From: Dehalobacter sp. DCM
Lineage (GTDB): Bacteria; Bacillota; Desulfitobacteriia; Desulfitobacteriales; Syntrophobotulaceae
DNA length: 64,000 nucleotides
Direction: 5' to 3'
Assembly (NCBI RefSeq): GCF_024972775.1
Contig: NZ_CP092282.1
Span: 682,001-746,000 of the forward strand
A program made the translations under genes and the position numbers. Positions 38,234-47,642 of this stretch are shown in pieces (position 1 is the first letter of the stretch; each line of letters starts with the position of its first letter). The notes under the pieces were generated by a model. That model ran no database searches and had not been told where the DNA came from. It was given only the letters and a program-made list of their open reading frames with translations.

Positions 38234-39457
38234 GTGAACCAAATTGAAGAATATTTGGCAGTGGCAGCTGGAAAAAGTGAGGTTCACGCCGGTGATGATA
38301 TCACAGTAAATGTTGATCTGGCGATAGCCCATGATATTACCGGGCCAATGGCTGTGGAACAATTCAAGAAAATTGGTATAGATCACGTTTTTGATGCAAA
38401 AAAAGTAGTTTTCGTTCTTGACCATATTATTCCAGCTGCGACCGTCGAGGCAAAAGTATTGCACAATGTGCTTAAGGATTTTGCCAAAGATTATGGTGTT
38501 CAACTTTATAACAAAGGGGAAGGGGTTATTCACCAGGTGGTTGCCGAAAAAAATCGTTTAAACCGGGGGGCGATTTTGGTCGGCGCTGACTCGCATACGT
38601 GTATGGCGGGTGCCTATGGCGCTATTGCCATACCGGTGGGAGCGACTGAATTAGCCGCTGTCATGGCAACCGGAACCCTTGATTTGGAAGTGCCCGAGGT
38701 TTTTGAGATTCGTTTAGAGGGCAAACTAAATCCCGGTGTTTATGCAAAAGATGTCATCCTGCATTTAATTGGCTATTTTGGGACGGCGGGATTTACCGAC
38801 CAGGGCGTTATATATACCGGAAGTTTGGTCGACGAATTAACAATCGATGATAAAATGACCATATCCAATATGGGCATTGAAATGGGAACCATGATTAGTT
38901 ATTTCGCCGATCGGGACCGTCCCGTTGGAACGGTCAAAGAGGTCTATACATTCCAGGCTGAGGATATCCCAGCCAGGGTAGCCTGTCCGCCTAACCCCGG
39001 TAACGTCGCCAGCGCGTCGGATCTCAGTGGGGTCAACATATCGCAAGTGGTTATTGGAAGTTGTACAAATGGACGATTCAGCGATATGCTTGTCGCCGCT
39101 AATATTCTTAAAGGGCGCAGGGCGGCCGAAGGCGTAACGCTGCTCATTATTCCCGCTTCTGCCGAGATAGCCAAGGAAATGGAGGAGCAAGGATTAAACC
39201 GGATATTCCGAGAAGCCGGGGGAATTGTTACCAGTCCGGGATGCGGTCCTTGTTTTGGAGCCCATATGGGACTGTTGGCATCGGACGATGTCGCTGTATC
39301 GACGACAAACCGTAATTTCCCGGGCCGGATGGGTCATCGGGAGGCCAAAGTCTATCTGGCATCGCCGCGTGTCGCTGCGGAGAGTGCCATTGCCGGAACG
39401 ATTGTACCGCCGGGTACGGTGGTGCCTTTAGGAGGTTTAGAAAATGAGTTGGCATAG
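38234..39457 (+). CDS. dmdA: 2,3-Dimethylmalate dehydratase large subunit
   Basis: 407 residues, aconitase superfamily large subunit similar to isopropylmalate isomerase LeuC. The [4Fe-4S] Cys ligands are in VVIGSCTNGRFSD and SPGCGPCFGAH. Motif GADSHTCMAGAYGAIAIPVG is typical. It hydrates 2,3-dimethylmaleate to (2R,3S)-dimethylmalate with DmdB. It could be read as LeuC, but leucine genes are absent and the pathway neighbours are specific. GTG start after GGGG; overlaps dmdB by 14 bp. Confidence 0.88.
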   Translation: MNQIEEYLAVAAGKSEVHAGDDITVNVDLAIAHDITGPMAVEQFKKIGIDHVFDAKKVVFVLDHIIPAATVEAKVLHNVLKDFAKDYGVQLYNKGEGVIHQVVAEKNRLNRGAILVGADSHTCMAGAYGAIAIPVGATELAAVMATGTLDLEVPEVFEIRLEGKLNPGVYAKDVILHLIGYFGTAGFTDQGVIYTGSLVDELTIDDKMTISNMGIEMGTMISYFADRDRPVGTVKEVYTFQAEDIPARVACPPNPGNVASASDLSGVNISQVVIGSCTNGRFSDMLVAANILKGRRAAEGVTLLIIPASAEIAKEMEEQGLNRIFREAGGIVTSPGCGPCFGAHMGLLASDDVAVSTTNRNFPGRMGHREAKVYLASPRVAAESAIAGTIVPPGTVVPLGGLENELA

Positions 39458-39950
39458 TCAGTTGCGTGGACGTATATGGAAATTAGGCAAAAATATCGAC
39501 ACTGATCAGATTCTCCCAGGCTATGCGATGGCAGCACCGATGGAAAAACTCAAGGACTATGCGCTAGCCGGCAGTGAAATACAGGATTTTGCCAGTAGGG
39601 TACAGTCCGGAGACATTCTTGTGGCCGGTGAGAATTTCGGCTGCGGTTCCAGCCGGGAACAAGCGCCGGTTGCCTTGAAAGACGCCGGTGTCAGTTTAAT
39701 CATTGCCAAGTCATTCGCCAGGATATTCAGACGGAATGCGATAAACATCGGTTTGCCCGTTCTTATCTGTGACCTTGAACAGCATGTTGAAAACGGACAG
39801 GATATTGAAGTGGATCTTGTGTCGGCCGAAGTAACTGTTAGTGCAAGTGGCAGTAAGATCAGCGGAACGGTTCTTGCCCCCAACGTCTTAGAGACGTTGG
39901 AAGCGGGCGGGCTGATAGCAAAAGTCCGTAAACAATTAAAGATTTCATGA
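39444..39950 (+). CDS. dmdB: 2,3-Dimethylmalate dehydratase small subunit
   Basis: 168 residues, LeuD/aconitase swivel-domain type. GKNIDTDQILPGYAM and NFGCGSSREQAPVAL are the substrate-binding loops, and AKSFARIFRRNAINIGLP is characteristic. It partners with DmdA. AGGAGG lies 8 bp upstream, inside dmdA. Confidence 0.88.
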   Translation: MSWHSQLRGRIWKLGKNIDTDQILPGYAMAAPMEKLKDYALAGSEIQDFASRVQSGDILVAGENFGCGSSREQAPVALKDAGVSLIIAKSFARIFRRNAINIGLPVLICDLEQHVENGQDIEVDLVSAEVTVSASGSKISGTVLAPNVLETLEAGGLIAKVRKQLKIS

Positions 39951-39982
39951 TCATTTGCTCACAATAGTTAGGAGGAAATCGG

Positions 39983-41827
39983 ATGCAAGAGAAAACAAAG
40001 AGAATTATTAAAGAAGATTATGAACGGGTCCAAGCTTTTGAAAAAGTTTTTGGCGTTGAAATGCCAAAGGTAGGCCCCGATGGTTCAGTTACCGGTTTAC
40101 CGGCACCCTTTCCCCGGGTGGTGAATGGGGTTGAACGCAGCGGTTATCGGATTGCGGAATTGGGCCGTCAGGCGGCGCTTACAGGAATTCCTGTGCAAAA
40201 CCCCATCTTAGGACGGAATTCGGCAGAGGAAACTTATCAGGAATCTTTGGCCATGTACAGCGTTGCCGAAGAACAAAAAATCACCTTGTTCCACTTTGTC
40301 CATGCCGAAGCTACCCGACATATTGATCCTCTGGACGGCGCTGAACTGATTGAGCAATCCCGCGGTAAAGGCGGTATTACTCCGGCCGGTGAGCGCGAAT
40401 TTATCGCCATGGGCGGAGGATCAAAGCATCCGGTTCGTATTAATGCTACCGGAGACACCCCGCACTTATCCATTATTAATTCGTTAATTGCCGGTTTTGA
40501 CGGCACCGATATCGGACCTGTCATTCATGTTCATTTTGGCGGCCGGGGGGTTCATGATTATAAGACGAAAGTCTTAAACGGATATAGAGCACTGCAAATC
40601 TGTGCCGAAAACAATATCTTCGTGCAGACCGATTCCCATAAACACCTGAATAATATCGGCGGCACGGACGGAATGGCCTTGGCAATGTGTTTACTCGCCG
40701 AAGGATTGGCTGTTCATGCCGGCTTGGACAGAGCGCTGAGCGGTATTCAGATGAACGTTGCCGGAATCAATCTGCTTGCGGACTTAGCTGTGATGCGGGC
40801 TTTCAGGCAACTGGTGTGGAGTGAATTCCTGATTGTTGTGCCGGAGACATTTCAAAATCCGCCTGCGGATTTAATTGCCGAGCAGGCTCACTTCGCCCGG
40901 ATGGCAGTCAGTGCCAAATTAGGCGGCGCCAACTTTTATCGGCCTAAGGCGGCGGAAAACGTCGGGATCCCGACAGGGGCGTCCATGGGCAAGGCTATTT
41001 GGGCCACCCAAAATGTATTTGAAAATACCGCTCTGGTGAAAATCAGCGATCCGTATATCGATGAGCGTCAGGCTGAAATTGTCACGGAGGCTTTGGCCGT
41101 CCTCACCCGCGCATTGGGATTATCCAAAGAGCTGACACCGGAAGAAGTCGGTCCGGATCTCTGGCTGCGCTATGGAGATGAAGAATTAATTGATCTGATT
41201 GTCGCTGCCGGAAAGAAAGGGGTTCTGGACGCACCCAATGCGGCAGCGTGGGACCTGAAACGCGGCGTTAAAACATACCGTGGAAAAGATGGCATTCGCC
41301 GTTATGTGCCGTGTTATGGACCGTGTGATATTGCTGAGGATAAAGTTTGTTTTACTTGCGAAAAAGTCGTTGTCGAAGCGAAGAAGCCCATCATAAAAAA
41401 GGAAAAAATCCTTTTGGCAACCGTAGGTGCTGATGCCCATGTGGTTGGTATCAACGTCATCCGGGAAGCATTCGAACAAGCCGGTTATGAAGTGATCTAC
41501 CTGAGGGGGATGAATCTGCCTGAGACGGTAGCCGAAATCGCCGCCGAGACCAAAGCGGATGTGGTTGGCATCAGTAATCTCTTGGGATTGGGTTCCATGC
41601 TGTTCCCGAGGGTCGATAATCGTTTGAAGGAACTGGGGATCCGGGATAATGTCCTGCTCATTGCCGGCGGACGGATCGCCGAGAAGGAAGAAGAGCATGC
41701 CAAGATTGAACAAAAAATGAAAACAGAGGGAACCGGTTTCTTGGGTGTCGATAGTTTCTTCGGGCCCGGAACTGACCCACAAGATGCAATCAAGTGGGTA
41801 GAAGAGAGAGTACAAAGGGGGAATTAA
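39983..41827 (+). CDS. mgm: 2-Methyleneglutarate mutase (adenosylcobalamin)
   Basis: 614 residues. It rearranges 2-methyleneglutarate to 3-methylitaconate by a radical mechanism. The large N-terminal part (about 1-460) is the substrate-binding barrel with [15 protein letters not shown]-type segments. The C-terminal B12 domain has [13 protein letters not shown] with cobalt-ligating His486 (DxHxxG) and NLLGLGSML. Mutases of this size and order are known only for this pathway and close relatives, so it is one of the most diagnostic genes here. AGGAGG precedes the ATG. Confidence 0.93.
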   Translation: MQEKTKRIIKEDYERVQAFEKVFGVEMPKVGPDGSVTGLPAPFPRVVNGVERSGYRIAELGRQAALTGIPVQNPILGRNSAEETYQESLAMYSVAEEQKITLFHFVHAEATRHIDPLDGAELIEQSRGKGGITPAGEREFIAMGGGSKHPVRINATGDTPHLSIINSLIAGFDGTDIGPVIHVHFGGRGVHDYKTKVLNGYRALQICAENNIFVQTDSHKHLNNIGGTDGMALAMCLLAEGLAVHAGLDRALSGIQMNVAGINLLADLAVMRAFRQLVWSEFLIVVPETFQNPPADLIAEQAHFARMAVSAKLGGANFYRPKAAENVGIPTGASMGKAIWATQNVFENTALVKISDPYIDERQAEIVTEALAVLTRALGLSKELTPEEVGPDLWLRYGDEELIDLIVAAGKKGVLDAPNAAAWDLKRGVKTYRGKDGIRRYVPCYGPCDIAEDKVCFTCEKVVVEAKKPIIKKEKILLATVGADAHVVGINVIREAFEQAGYEVIYLRGMNLPETVAEIAAETKADVVGISNLLGLGSMLFPRVDNRLKELGIRDNVLLIAGGRIAEKEEEHAKIEQKMKTEGTGFLGVDSFFGPGTDPQDAIKWVEERVQRGN

Positions 41828-41828
41828 G

Positions 41829-42965
41829 GTGACAGAACAACGCAGAATTCGCTGTGCTATTTTAAGGGCAGGCACAAGCAAAGGGATGTTCCTCATGGAA
41901 AATGATTTGGCTTCCGATGCAGCGCAGAGGGACAGAGAAATATTAGCGATCTTCGGCAGTCCAGATGTCAGGCAGATTGACGGCCTGGGCGGAGCAGATC
42001 CGCTGACGAGTAAAGTAGCCATCATTGGACCGTCAACCCGGGATGATGCGGACGTGGATTATACATTTGGTCAGGTGAGCATTAATACGGCGATGATCGA
42101 TTATTCCGGGAATTGCGGAAATATTTCAGCCGGTGTGGGTCCGTTTGCGATTGATGAAGGTTTGGTAAGAGCCGTTGAGCCGATTACCCTTGTTCGTATC
42201 AACAACACCAATACCGGGAAGATTCTCATAGCGGAAGTGCCTGTGAAAGACGGAAAAGCGCAAGTTAAGGGCGACTACAAAGTTGACGGTGTTCCCGGGA
42301 CAGGGGCCAGGATCATGTTGGACTTTGCCGGTACCACAGGTTCCGTAACAAATAAGATGCTGCCCACAGGAAATGTTGTTGATGTGCTAACAATTGAAGG
42401 GTTTGGCAAGATCGAAGCATCGATTGTGGATGTTGCCAATCCGATGGTTTTTGTCAGGGCTAAAGATTTAGGGCTTACGGGCACGGAAACGCCGGCCCAG
42501 ATCAACGGAAACAAAGAAATGCTGGATTTGTTGGAAAAAATCCGCGGGAAGGCAGCCACGATGATCGGTATGGCCAAAGATGAAGCTGGTGCCTTGAAGA
42601 ACAGTCCGGCATTCCCGATGATTGCTTTTGTGAGTGAAGCTCAAAACTATTGTGACTTTACCACAGGCAATGAAATCACGGCTGATCAGGTTGATTTTGT
42701 ATCACGGCTAATGTTTATGCAGGTGGTCCACAAAACCTATGCGGGCACAGGAACAACCTGCACGGGAGCGGCTGCCAAAATCCCCGGCTCCATAGTCAAT
42801 CAAGTAACGCATTCCGAATCGCCTCTGGTCAGGATCGGACATCCGGCAGGGGTTATCGATATTGAAGTTCAGGTATCTAAAGAGGGTGATGGGATTAAGC
42901 TTGAACGCGCCGCTTTTGGCCGGACAGCCCGTCGTATCATGGATGGCTATGTTTACATTCAATAA
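41829..42965 (+). CDS. mii: 3-Methylitaconate delta-isomerase
   Basis: 378 residues, PrpF/diaminopimelate-epimerase fold. It isomerises 3-methylitaconate to 2,3-dimethylmaleate. LRAGTSKGMFL is the N-terminal PrpF signature, and NCGNISAGVGPFAI contains the catalytic-site Cys region typical of this fold. GTG start, one base after the mgm stop, with AAAGGGGG upstream. Confidence 0.9.
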   Translation: MTEQRRIRCAILRAGTSKGMFLMENDLASDAAQRDREILAIFGSPDVRQIDGLGGADPLTSKVAIIGPSTRDDADVDYTFGQVSINTAMIDYSGNCGNISAGVGPFAIDEGLVRAVEPITLVRINNTNTGKILIAEVPVKDGKAQVKGDYKVDGVPGTGARIMLDFAGTTGSVTNKMLPTGNVVDVLTIEGFGKIEASIVDVANPMVFVRAKDLGLTGTETPAQINGNKEMLDLLEKIRGKAATMIGMAKDEAGALKNSPAFPMIAFVSEAQNYCDFTTGNEITADQVDFVSRLMFMQVVHKTYAGTGTTCTGAAAKIPGSIVNQVTHSESPLVRIGHPAGVIDIEVQVSKEGDGIKLERAAFGRTARRIMDGYVYIQ

Positions 42966-43000
42966 ATAAGAATAGAGGGGTTGTCAAGGAAGTGATTCAC

Positions 43001-44440
43001 ATGCCCCGAGTCGATCTTTTAGTCTATGATGTGGGAAGTACGTATACCAAAGTCTCCGCGTTTATGAAAGAGGGTGCCGGTTATAAAATGGTCGGTCACT
43101 CTCAGGCACCAACCACTGTGGAGAATATTGAATCCGGACTGACCAACGCCTGTCACAATCTGGCAGTTGAGCTGCAGTGGAACAAAGTAGAGGCATCCTA
43201 TACGCTGGCAACGAGCTCAGCAGCAGGGGGATTGCGCATGGTGGCAATGGGGTATATGCCCCGAGTTACGGCCAAAGCAGCGAAAGAAGTAGCGATGAAT
43301 GCCGGGGCCAGGGTTTTGGAGATTATCTCGCACGAGACGCCTTTGGATTTTCGTCTCGAAGTGTTACAGGAAATAAAACCCGATATCATTCTTCTGGCGG
43401 GGGGCACAGACGGCGGTGATCAGGACTCTCTTCTGGAAAATGCAGAGGTTATAGTCAGCAGTAAAACAAAAGGGGTCGTTATCATCGCCGGGAATATTCA
43501 AGCCCAACCTGCGGTGGAAGAAATATTAATAAGGGGTAGGATTGCCAATAAACGAGTACCTAACGTCATGCCCACCATTCATGAACTCAATGTCAAGCCA
43601 GCCCGGGAAGCCATTCACCAGGAGTTTATTCGTCAAATCACCCGTGCTAAAGGTCTGGAAAAGCTTATAGAAACTGTCTCCAACGGACAGGTCATACCCA
43701 CGCCGGGGGCAGTACTCATGGGAACAGAGCTTATCGCTCAGGGGACCCATGGTAAGGCGGGCTATGGCAATGTGGTTGTTATCGACATTGGTGGGGCAAC
43801 AACGGATATCCACTCAGTCTTACCGGACTTTGCCAACCTATCTAACGAGGAAAAAGGGTTGGTTATCTCCAACGAAAAGCAGCTGTCCTATCGTACGGTT
43901 GAGGGAAATCTGGGCTTAAGGGTGAGCGCTACCGGTATTGTGGAAACAGTTGGCACCAATGAGGTATTGGCGAAAGTCGGTTTAGCCGGTCAGGAGTTAG
44001 CGGATGAGCTGTTAAATTATGTTCAGTATCTTGAGAAGAATCCGGCACATATCAGCAGGGATAAACAAGAGATTATTTTTGATCACGCGTTAGCTATCAG
44101 TGCCATAGAAATTGCATTGAAACGCCATGCCGGTTATATTGCCCAGAGCTTTGACCCGGTTCTCGGGATCATGCCGGGAACACCCGTAGGGCGCGATTTG
44201 AGAAAAGTGGAGCGGGTTATCGCTGTCGGTGGGATCTTCGTTCATACGTCCAAAGAAGATTCCATGAAGATCTTAGAAAAATCGTTGGAAAATAGAGGGA
44301 TTTCCTTACTGCCGGAAAAGCCGGAGTTTATCGTCGATCGTTACTACCAATTATATACGGTTGGAGCGATGTCTGAAGTATTTTCGGATCAAGCGCTGGA
44401 TTTAGCAGAGAAATATATTTTAGAGGGTAATAATGAGTGA
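43001..44440 (+). CDS. MutL-type ATPase, probable B12-mutase reactivase
   Basis: 479 residues of the glutamate-mutase-associated MutL family, ASKHA ATPase fold. VDLLVYDVGSTYTK and VVVIDIGGATTDIHSV are the two phosphate-binding loops, and LLAGGTDGGDQDS and AVGGIFVHT follow. In clostridia mutL lies between glutamate mutase genes and is thought to exchange damaged cobalamin. Here it lies after mgm-mii, so 2-methyleneglutarate mutase is the likely client. ATG 43001 is 5 bp after AAGGAAGTGA; it is distinct from RamA/RACo activators, which carry a ferredoxin domain. Confidence 0.82.
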   Translation: MPRVDLLVYDVGSTYTKVSAFMKEGAGYKMVGHSQAPTTVENIESGLTNACHNLAVELQWNKVEASYTLATSSAAGGLRMVAMGYMPRVTAKAAKEVAMNAGARVLEIISHETPLDFRLEVLQEIKPDIILLAGGTDGGDQDSLLENAEVIVSSKTKGVVIIAGNIQAQPAVEEILIRGRIANKRVPNVMPTIHELNVKPAREAIHQEFIRQITRAKGLEKLIETVSNGQVIPTPGAVLMGTELIAQGTHGKAGYGNVVVIDIGGATTDIHSVLPDFANLSNEEKGLVISNEKQLSYRTVEGNLGLRVSATGIVETVGTNEVLAKVGLAGQELADELLNYVQYLEKNPAHISRDKQEIIFDHALAISAIEIALKRHAGYIAQSFDPVLGIMPGTPVGRDLRKVERVIAVGGIFVHTSKEDSMKILEKSLENRGISLLPEKPEFIVDRYYQLYTVGAMSEVFSDQALDLAEKYILEGNNE

Positions 44441-44454
44441 AGGAGTTATTCATC

Positions 44455-45321
44455 ATGAATAAGGGTAAAGAATTAAGGAAATTATTAGCAGAAAAAGAAA
44501 TACTGATTGCCCCGGGGGCACATGATGCCTTAACTGCTAAGATCATCGAAAAAGCCGGTTTTAATGTCGTTTACATGACGGGTTATGGTCAGGCAGCCAG
44601 TCATTTGGGCACAGCGGATGTCGGGCTCATGACGATGACAGAGATGCTTTCTCGGGCAAATAACTTTGCCAGTGCCGTCACTATTCCGGTCATCGCGGAT
44701 GGTGACACGGGATTCGGCAATGCGGTCAACGTTATGCGGACAGTCCAGCAATATGAGAGGGCGGGAGTCGCAGCAATTCAATTGGAAGACCAGGTCGCCC
44801 CCAAAAAATGCGGTCACATGATTGGACGCCAGGTTATTCCCATGGATGAGATGGTAGGCAAAATCAAGGCAGCTGTCACGGCAAGGGATAATCCCGATTT
44901 TGTGATTATTGCCCGTACGGATGCACGGACGATTCATGGCATTGATGAAGCGGTCCGCCGTGGAAAAGCATACGAAGAAGCCGGCGCGGATATCATCTTT
45001 ATTGAATCACCGGAATCCGTGGATGAAATGAAGCAGATTACATCAGAATTTAAAGTACCTGTTTTAGCTAATATGGTCGAAGGCGGACGGACACCGCTTC
45101 TTACCGCAAAAGAGTTGGAACAGTTGGGCTATGATATCGTTATCTTCCCGACGGCATCAACCTACATGGTCGCTCAAGCCATGAAACGTTTGATGGATGA
45201 ACTGATGAAAACAGGAACCACTGCAAACTTAATGAATGAAATGATCCCATTTACCGAGTTTAATGATTTAATCGGACTGACAAAGATTCGTGAACTGGAA
45301 GCGGAATATGTCATCGGATAA
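44455..45321 (+). CDS. dml: 2,3-Dimethylmalate lyase
   Basis: 288 residues, isocitrate lyase/PEP mutase superfamily. It cleaves (2R,3S)-2,3-dimethylmalate to propionate and pyruvate, the last step of nicotinate breakdown. Motifs: APGAHDALTAKIIEKAGF at the N-terminus, DGDTGFGN metal site, and QLEDQVAPKKCGHM with the catalytic Cys. AAGGAG lies 9 bp before ATG 44455; upstream frame (from GTG 44437) overlaps the previous gene. Methylisocitrate lyase is the closest alternative. Confidence 0.9.
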   Translation: MNKGKELRKLLAEKEILIAPGAHDALTAKIIEKAGFNVVYMTGYGQAASHLGTADVGLMTMTEMLSRANNFASAVTIPVIADGDTGFGNAVNVMRTVQQYERAGVAAIQLEDQVAPKKCGHMIGRQVIPMDEMVGKIKAAVTARDNPDFVIIARTDARTIHGIDEAVRRGKAYEEAGADIIFIESPESVDEMKQITSEFKVPVLANMVEGGRTPLLTAKELEQLGYDIVIFPTASTYMVAQAMKRLMDELMKTGTTANLMNEMIPFTEFNDLIGLTKIRELEAEYVIG

Positions 45322-45379
45322 GCGGATTATCATAGGTGATCTTGGTTTTTAAATATTTTATAATTTTGGAGGAATGAAA

Positions 45380-46177
45380 ATGATTATTGTAGGCGAATTA
45401 ATCAATGCAAGCCGTAAGGCTATCAAAGAGGCAATCGAAGCACAGGATGCGGCATACATTCAACAAGTGGCAAAAGACGAGTTTGAAGCGGGATCGAATT
45501 ATCTTGATGTCAATGCAGGCATCTTCGTAGGTAAAGAACCGGAATACCTGCAATGGTTAGTTACCAAGGTACAGGAAGTTGTTAATTGTCCCTGTTGTAT
45601 CGACAGCCCCGATCCGAAGGCGATTGAAGCCGCTTTAGCGGTGCATAAGGGTGTCGCGATGATCAATTCTATCTCGTTGGAAAAAGAACGTTATGATGCC
45701 TTGCTGCCTATCGTCGCGGGAACGGATTTAAAAGTGGTGGCGCTGTGCATGAGTGATGATGGAATGCCTGAAACCGTTGACGATCGTTTGAAGATTGCCG
45801 ATAAACTGATCAATGGACTTGTCCAAAGCAATATCCCGCTTGATCATATTTATGTGGATCCATTGGTACAACCGCTTTCGACCAACAGCATCTTCGGTGT
45901 TGAATTCATCAACTCTGTCGAAGCGATTACGACGAAGTTCAAAGGCGTGCATACAATGTGTGGCTTGTCTAATATTTCCTATGGTATGCCGGAACGGAAA
46001 TTCATTAATCGCACATTTGCAGTTATGGCTGTAAGTAAAGGATTAGACGGTCTAATTATTAACCCCTTGGACAAAATGATGATGGCCAGTTTAGTTACCG
46101 CGGAAGCCTTGGCCGGACGGGATAACTACTGTGTCAAATATCTGAAGGCCTATCGTAATAAATTATTTGAGTTTTAA
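45380..46177 (+). CDS. Methyl-corrinoid:tetrahydrofolate methyltransferase (MtgA/AcsE-like)
   Basis: 265 residues, pterin-binding (DHPS-like) barrel. GELINASRKAIKEAI is the start signature, NYLDVNAG binds pterin, and CCIDSPDPKAIEAAL and MCGLSNISYGMPER are typical of MtgA, AcsE and related enzymes. It would move the methyl group from the corrinoid protein at 25589 to tetrahydrofolate. It follows dml by 58 bp in the same direction, so the methyl-transfer system brackets the nicotinate genes. ATG 45380 sits 7 bp after GGAGG. Confidence 0.88.
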   Translation: MIIVGELINASRKAIKEAIEAQDAAYIQQVAKDEFEAGSNYLDVNAGIFVGKEPEYLQWLVTKVQEVVNCPCCIDSPDPKAIEAALAVHKGVAMINSISLEKERYDALLPIVAGTDLKVVALCMSDDGMPETVDDRLKIADKLINGLVQSNIPLDHIYVDPLVQPLSTNSIFGVEFINSVEAITTKFKGVHTMCGLSNISYGMPERKFINRTFAVMAVSKGLDGLIINPLDKMMMASLVTAEALAGRDNYCVKYLKAYRNKLFEF

Positions 46178-46191
46178 TCGAAGGAACCCAT

Positions 46192-46992
46192 GTGCAGGCA
46201 GGTGAGATTATGTTACGGTCTGCAGAATTGAATAATTGCATGACGTACGGTTCCCTATGGGATATGACTGAGTACGCGCGTGTTGTTACCTTTATTGGTG
46301 CAGGCGGAAAAACGACGTGTCTGCGATCGATGACACAAGAAATTGTCACTGCCGGTCAATCGGTAATTTCATCGACGACAACGAAGGTTTTTCCGGAAGA
46401 CGCCATCCCCTGCTGGAAAAGTGATAATCCTCCGTATCAAAGGCACGGCGCTTGCTTTTGGTATATTAATGAGTTGGCTGAAGGGGGGAAATGGATCGGG
46501 CCATCCCTTGAGATGATCGATAAGGCGATTGCCCAAGATCCTAACCCCCGACGCTATTGGATCATCGAAGGAGACGGAGCGCGGGGACTTAACCTTAAAT
46601 GCTGGGATTCCCATGAGCCGCAAATTCCACTTATTTCTGATTGTGTTGTTCTGGTTGTGGATGCCGGTCTCTGGGAACACGTGCTGCAACCAGAGCATGT
46701 GCATCGGCCAAACATTTGTCCTGATCTTATCGGCCAAATTTGGAATGCAGACAATGCCTGGTGTTATCTTTTACGTTCACCTGCTTTTTCCCGGCCGTAT
46801 GAAGGTATGTCCTGGATCATCCTGTTTAATTCCAAGAAGGCAATGGATGTATCCTTGCTGTTAAATCAACTTCGTTGTCAATGGGTCAACGGCCATCAGG
46901 GCGGAGACCAAATGAAACATATACCCAAGCACTTGCGATTGGCTGCCGGAGATGCCAAAAAGGGGGGACTGCAGTGGTTAGACTTGTGGTGA
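46192..46992 (+). CDS. yqeC: YqeC-type selenium-dependent hydroxylase accessory protein
   Basis: 266 residues. FIGAGGKTTCLRSM is the P-loop-like GAGGKTT signature of YqeC, and WIIEGDGARGLNLK is the second motif. Members occur with MocA-like and YqeB proteins beside selenium-dependent molybdenum hydroxylases; the exact reaction is not known to me. This matches the labile selenium of nicotinate dehydrogenase. The start is GTG 46192; ATG 46210 is possible. It overlaps the next gene. Confidence 0.85.
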   Translation: MQAGEIMLRSAELNNCMTYGSLWDMTEYARVVTFIGAGGKTTCLRSMTQEIVTAGQSVISSTTTKVFPEDAIPCWKSDNPPYQRHGACFWYINELAEGGKWIGPSLEMIDKAIAQDPNPRRYWIIEGDGARGLNLKCWDSHEPQIPLISDCVVLVVDAGLWEHVLQPEHVHRPNICPDLIGQIWNADNAWCYLLRSPAFSRPYEGMSWIILFNSKKAMDVSLLLNQLRCQWVNGHQGGDQMKHIPKHLRLAAGDAKKGGLQWLDLW

Positions 46993-47642
46993 TGGCCGCC
47001 GGTCAAGCGACGCGGATGGGACAGGATAAGCTTGTTATGCCTTGGAAAGAAACCACGGTACTTGGCTACGTTTTACAGTCTGTTCATGAGGCGATAACCC
47101 TTCAGCAGCATCTTCTGCCCAACGTTTTTTCCGCCAATGGGATCATGGAAATTGTCGTTGTTGCCCGGCACCCCATTGACTACTATTTATCGGAAGAAGA
47201 AAGGTGGCAATTTCACCTTCATGACGGGATTTGGATCGAAGAGCCGACCCCAAAGCCGCTCTCGGATACGATTCGCTCCGGTCTGCAACATATAAACAAT
47301 CACGTTCGCTATATTGGGTTTCTGCCCGGGGATCAGGTCGGCGTCACGGGACATAAGCTGGCCGCCTATTTGCTTCAGGTTTCGCAAAGTCATGCAGGCT
47401 TTATTGTTCCGATGGCCGGCATGAAGGCTGTGTCGCCTGTGTTCTTTCAGCAGCGATATGTGTCCGAGCTGAGGGAGCTCCAAAATGAAGAAGGTGGGAG
47501 AACTATCCTCTATCGGTATCCTGAACAGTGGTGGAAATACCCCGTGGATGAATGTTTTGCCTATGATGTAGATACCATGGACCAATACAACGCACTGAGA
47601 GGTCAAGTATATACTTCATTGAATAAGGAAGATATAAAATGA
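46974..47642 (+). CDS. mocA: MocA-like molybdenum cofactor cytidylyltransferase
   Basis: 222 residues of the MobA/MocA nucleotidyltransferase fold. VMAAGQATRMGQDKLVMPW is the nucleotide-binding loop, and FLPGDQVGV carries the metal Asp. It would make the CMP-dinucleotide form of molybdopterin used by xanthine-dehydrogenase-type enzymes, here for NdhL/M. GTG 46974 lies after GGGGGG; the longer upstream frame lies within yqeC and is not expected to be translated. Confidence 0.85.
   Translation: MVRLVVMAAGQATRMGQDKLVMPWKETTVLGYVLQSVHEAITLQQHLLPNVFSANGIMEIVVVARHPIDYYLSEEERWQFHLHDGIWIEEPTPKPLSDTIRSGLQHINNHVRYIGFLPGDQVGVTGHKLAAYLLQVSQSHAGFIVPMAGMKAVSPVFFQQRYVSELRELQNEEGGRTILYRYPEQWWKYPVDECFAYDVDTMDQYNALRGQVYTSLNKEDIK

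Noticed and set aside
38234-39950. Isopropylmalate isomerase (leuCD) of leucine synthesis
   Set aside because: Same superfamily, but no leuA/leuB nearby and the pair lies between hmd and mgm, matching dimethylmalate dehydratase.
43001-44440. RamA/RACo-type corrinoid activating protein
   Set aside because: No N-terminal ferredoxin cysteines; sequence signatures are those of MutL. The activator for the methyl system is not in this window.
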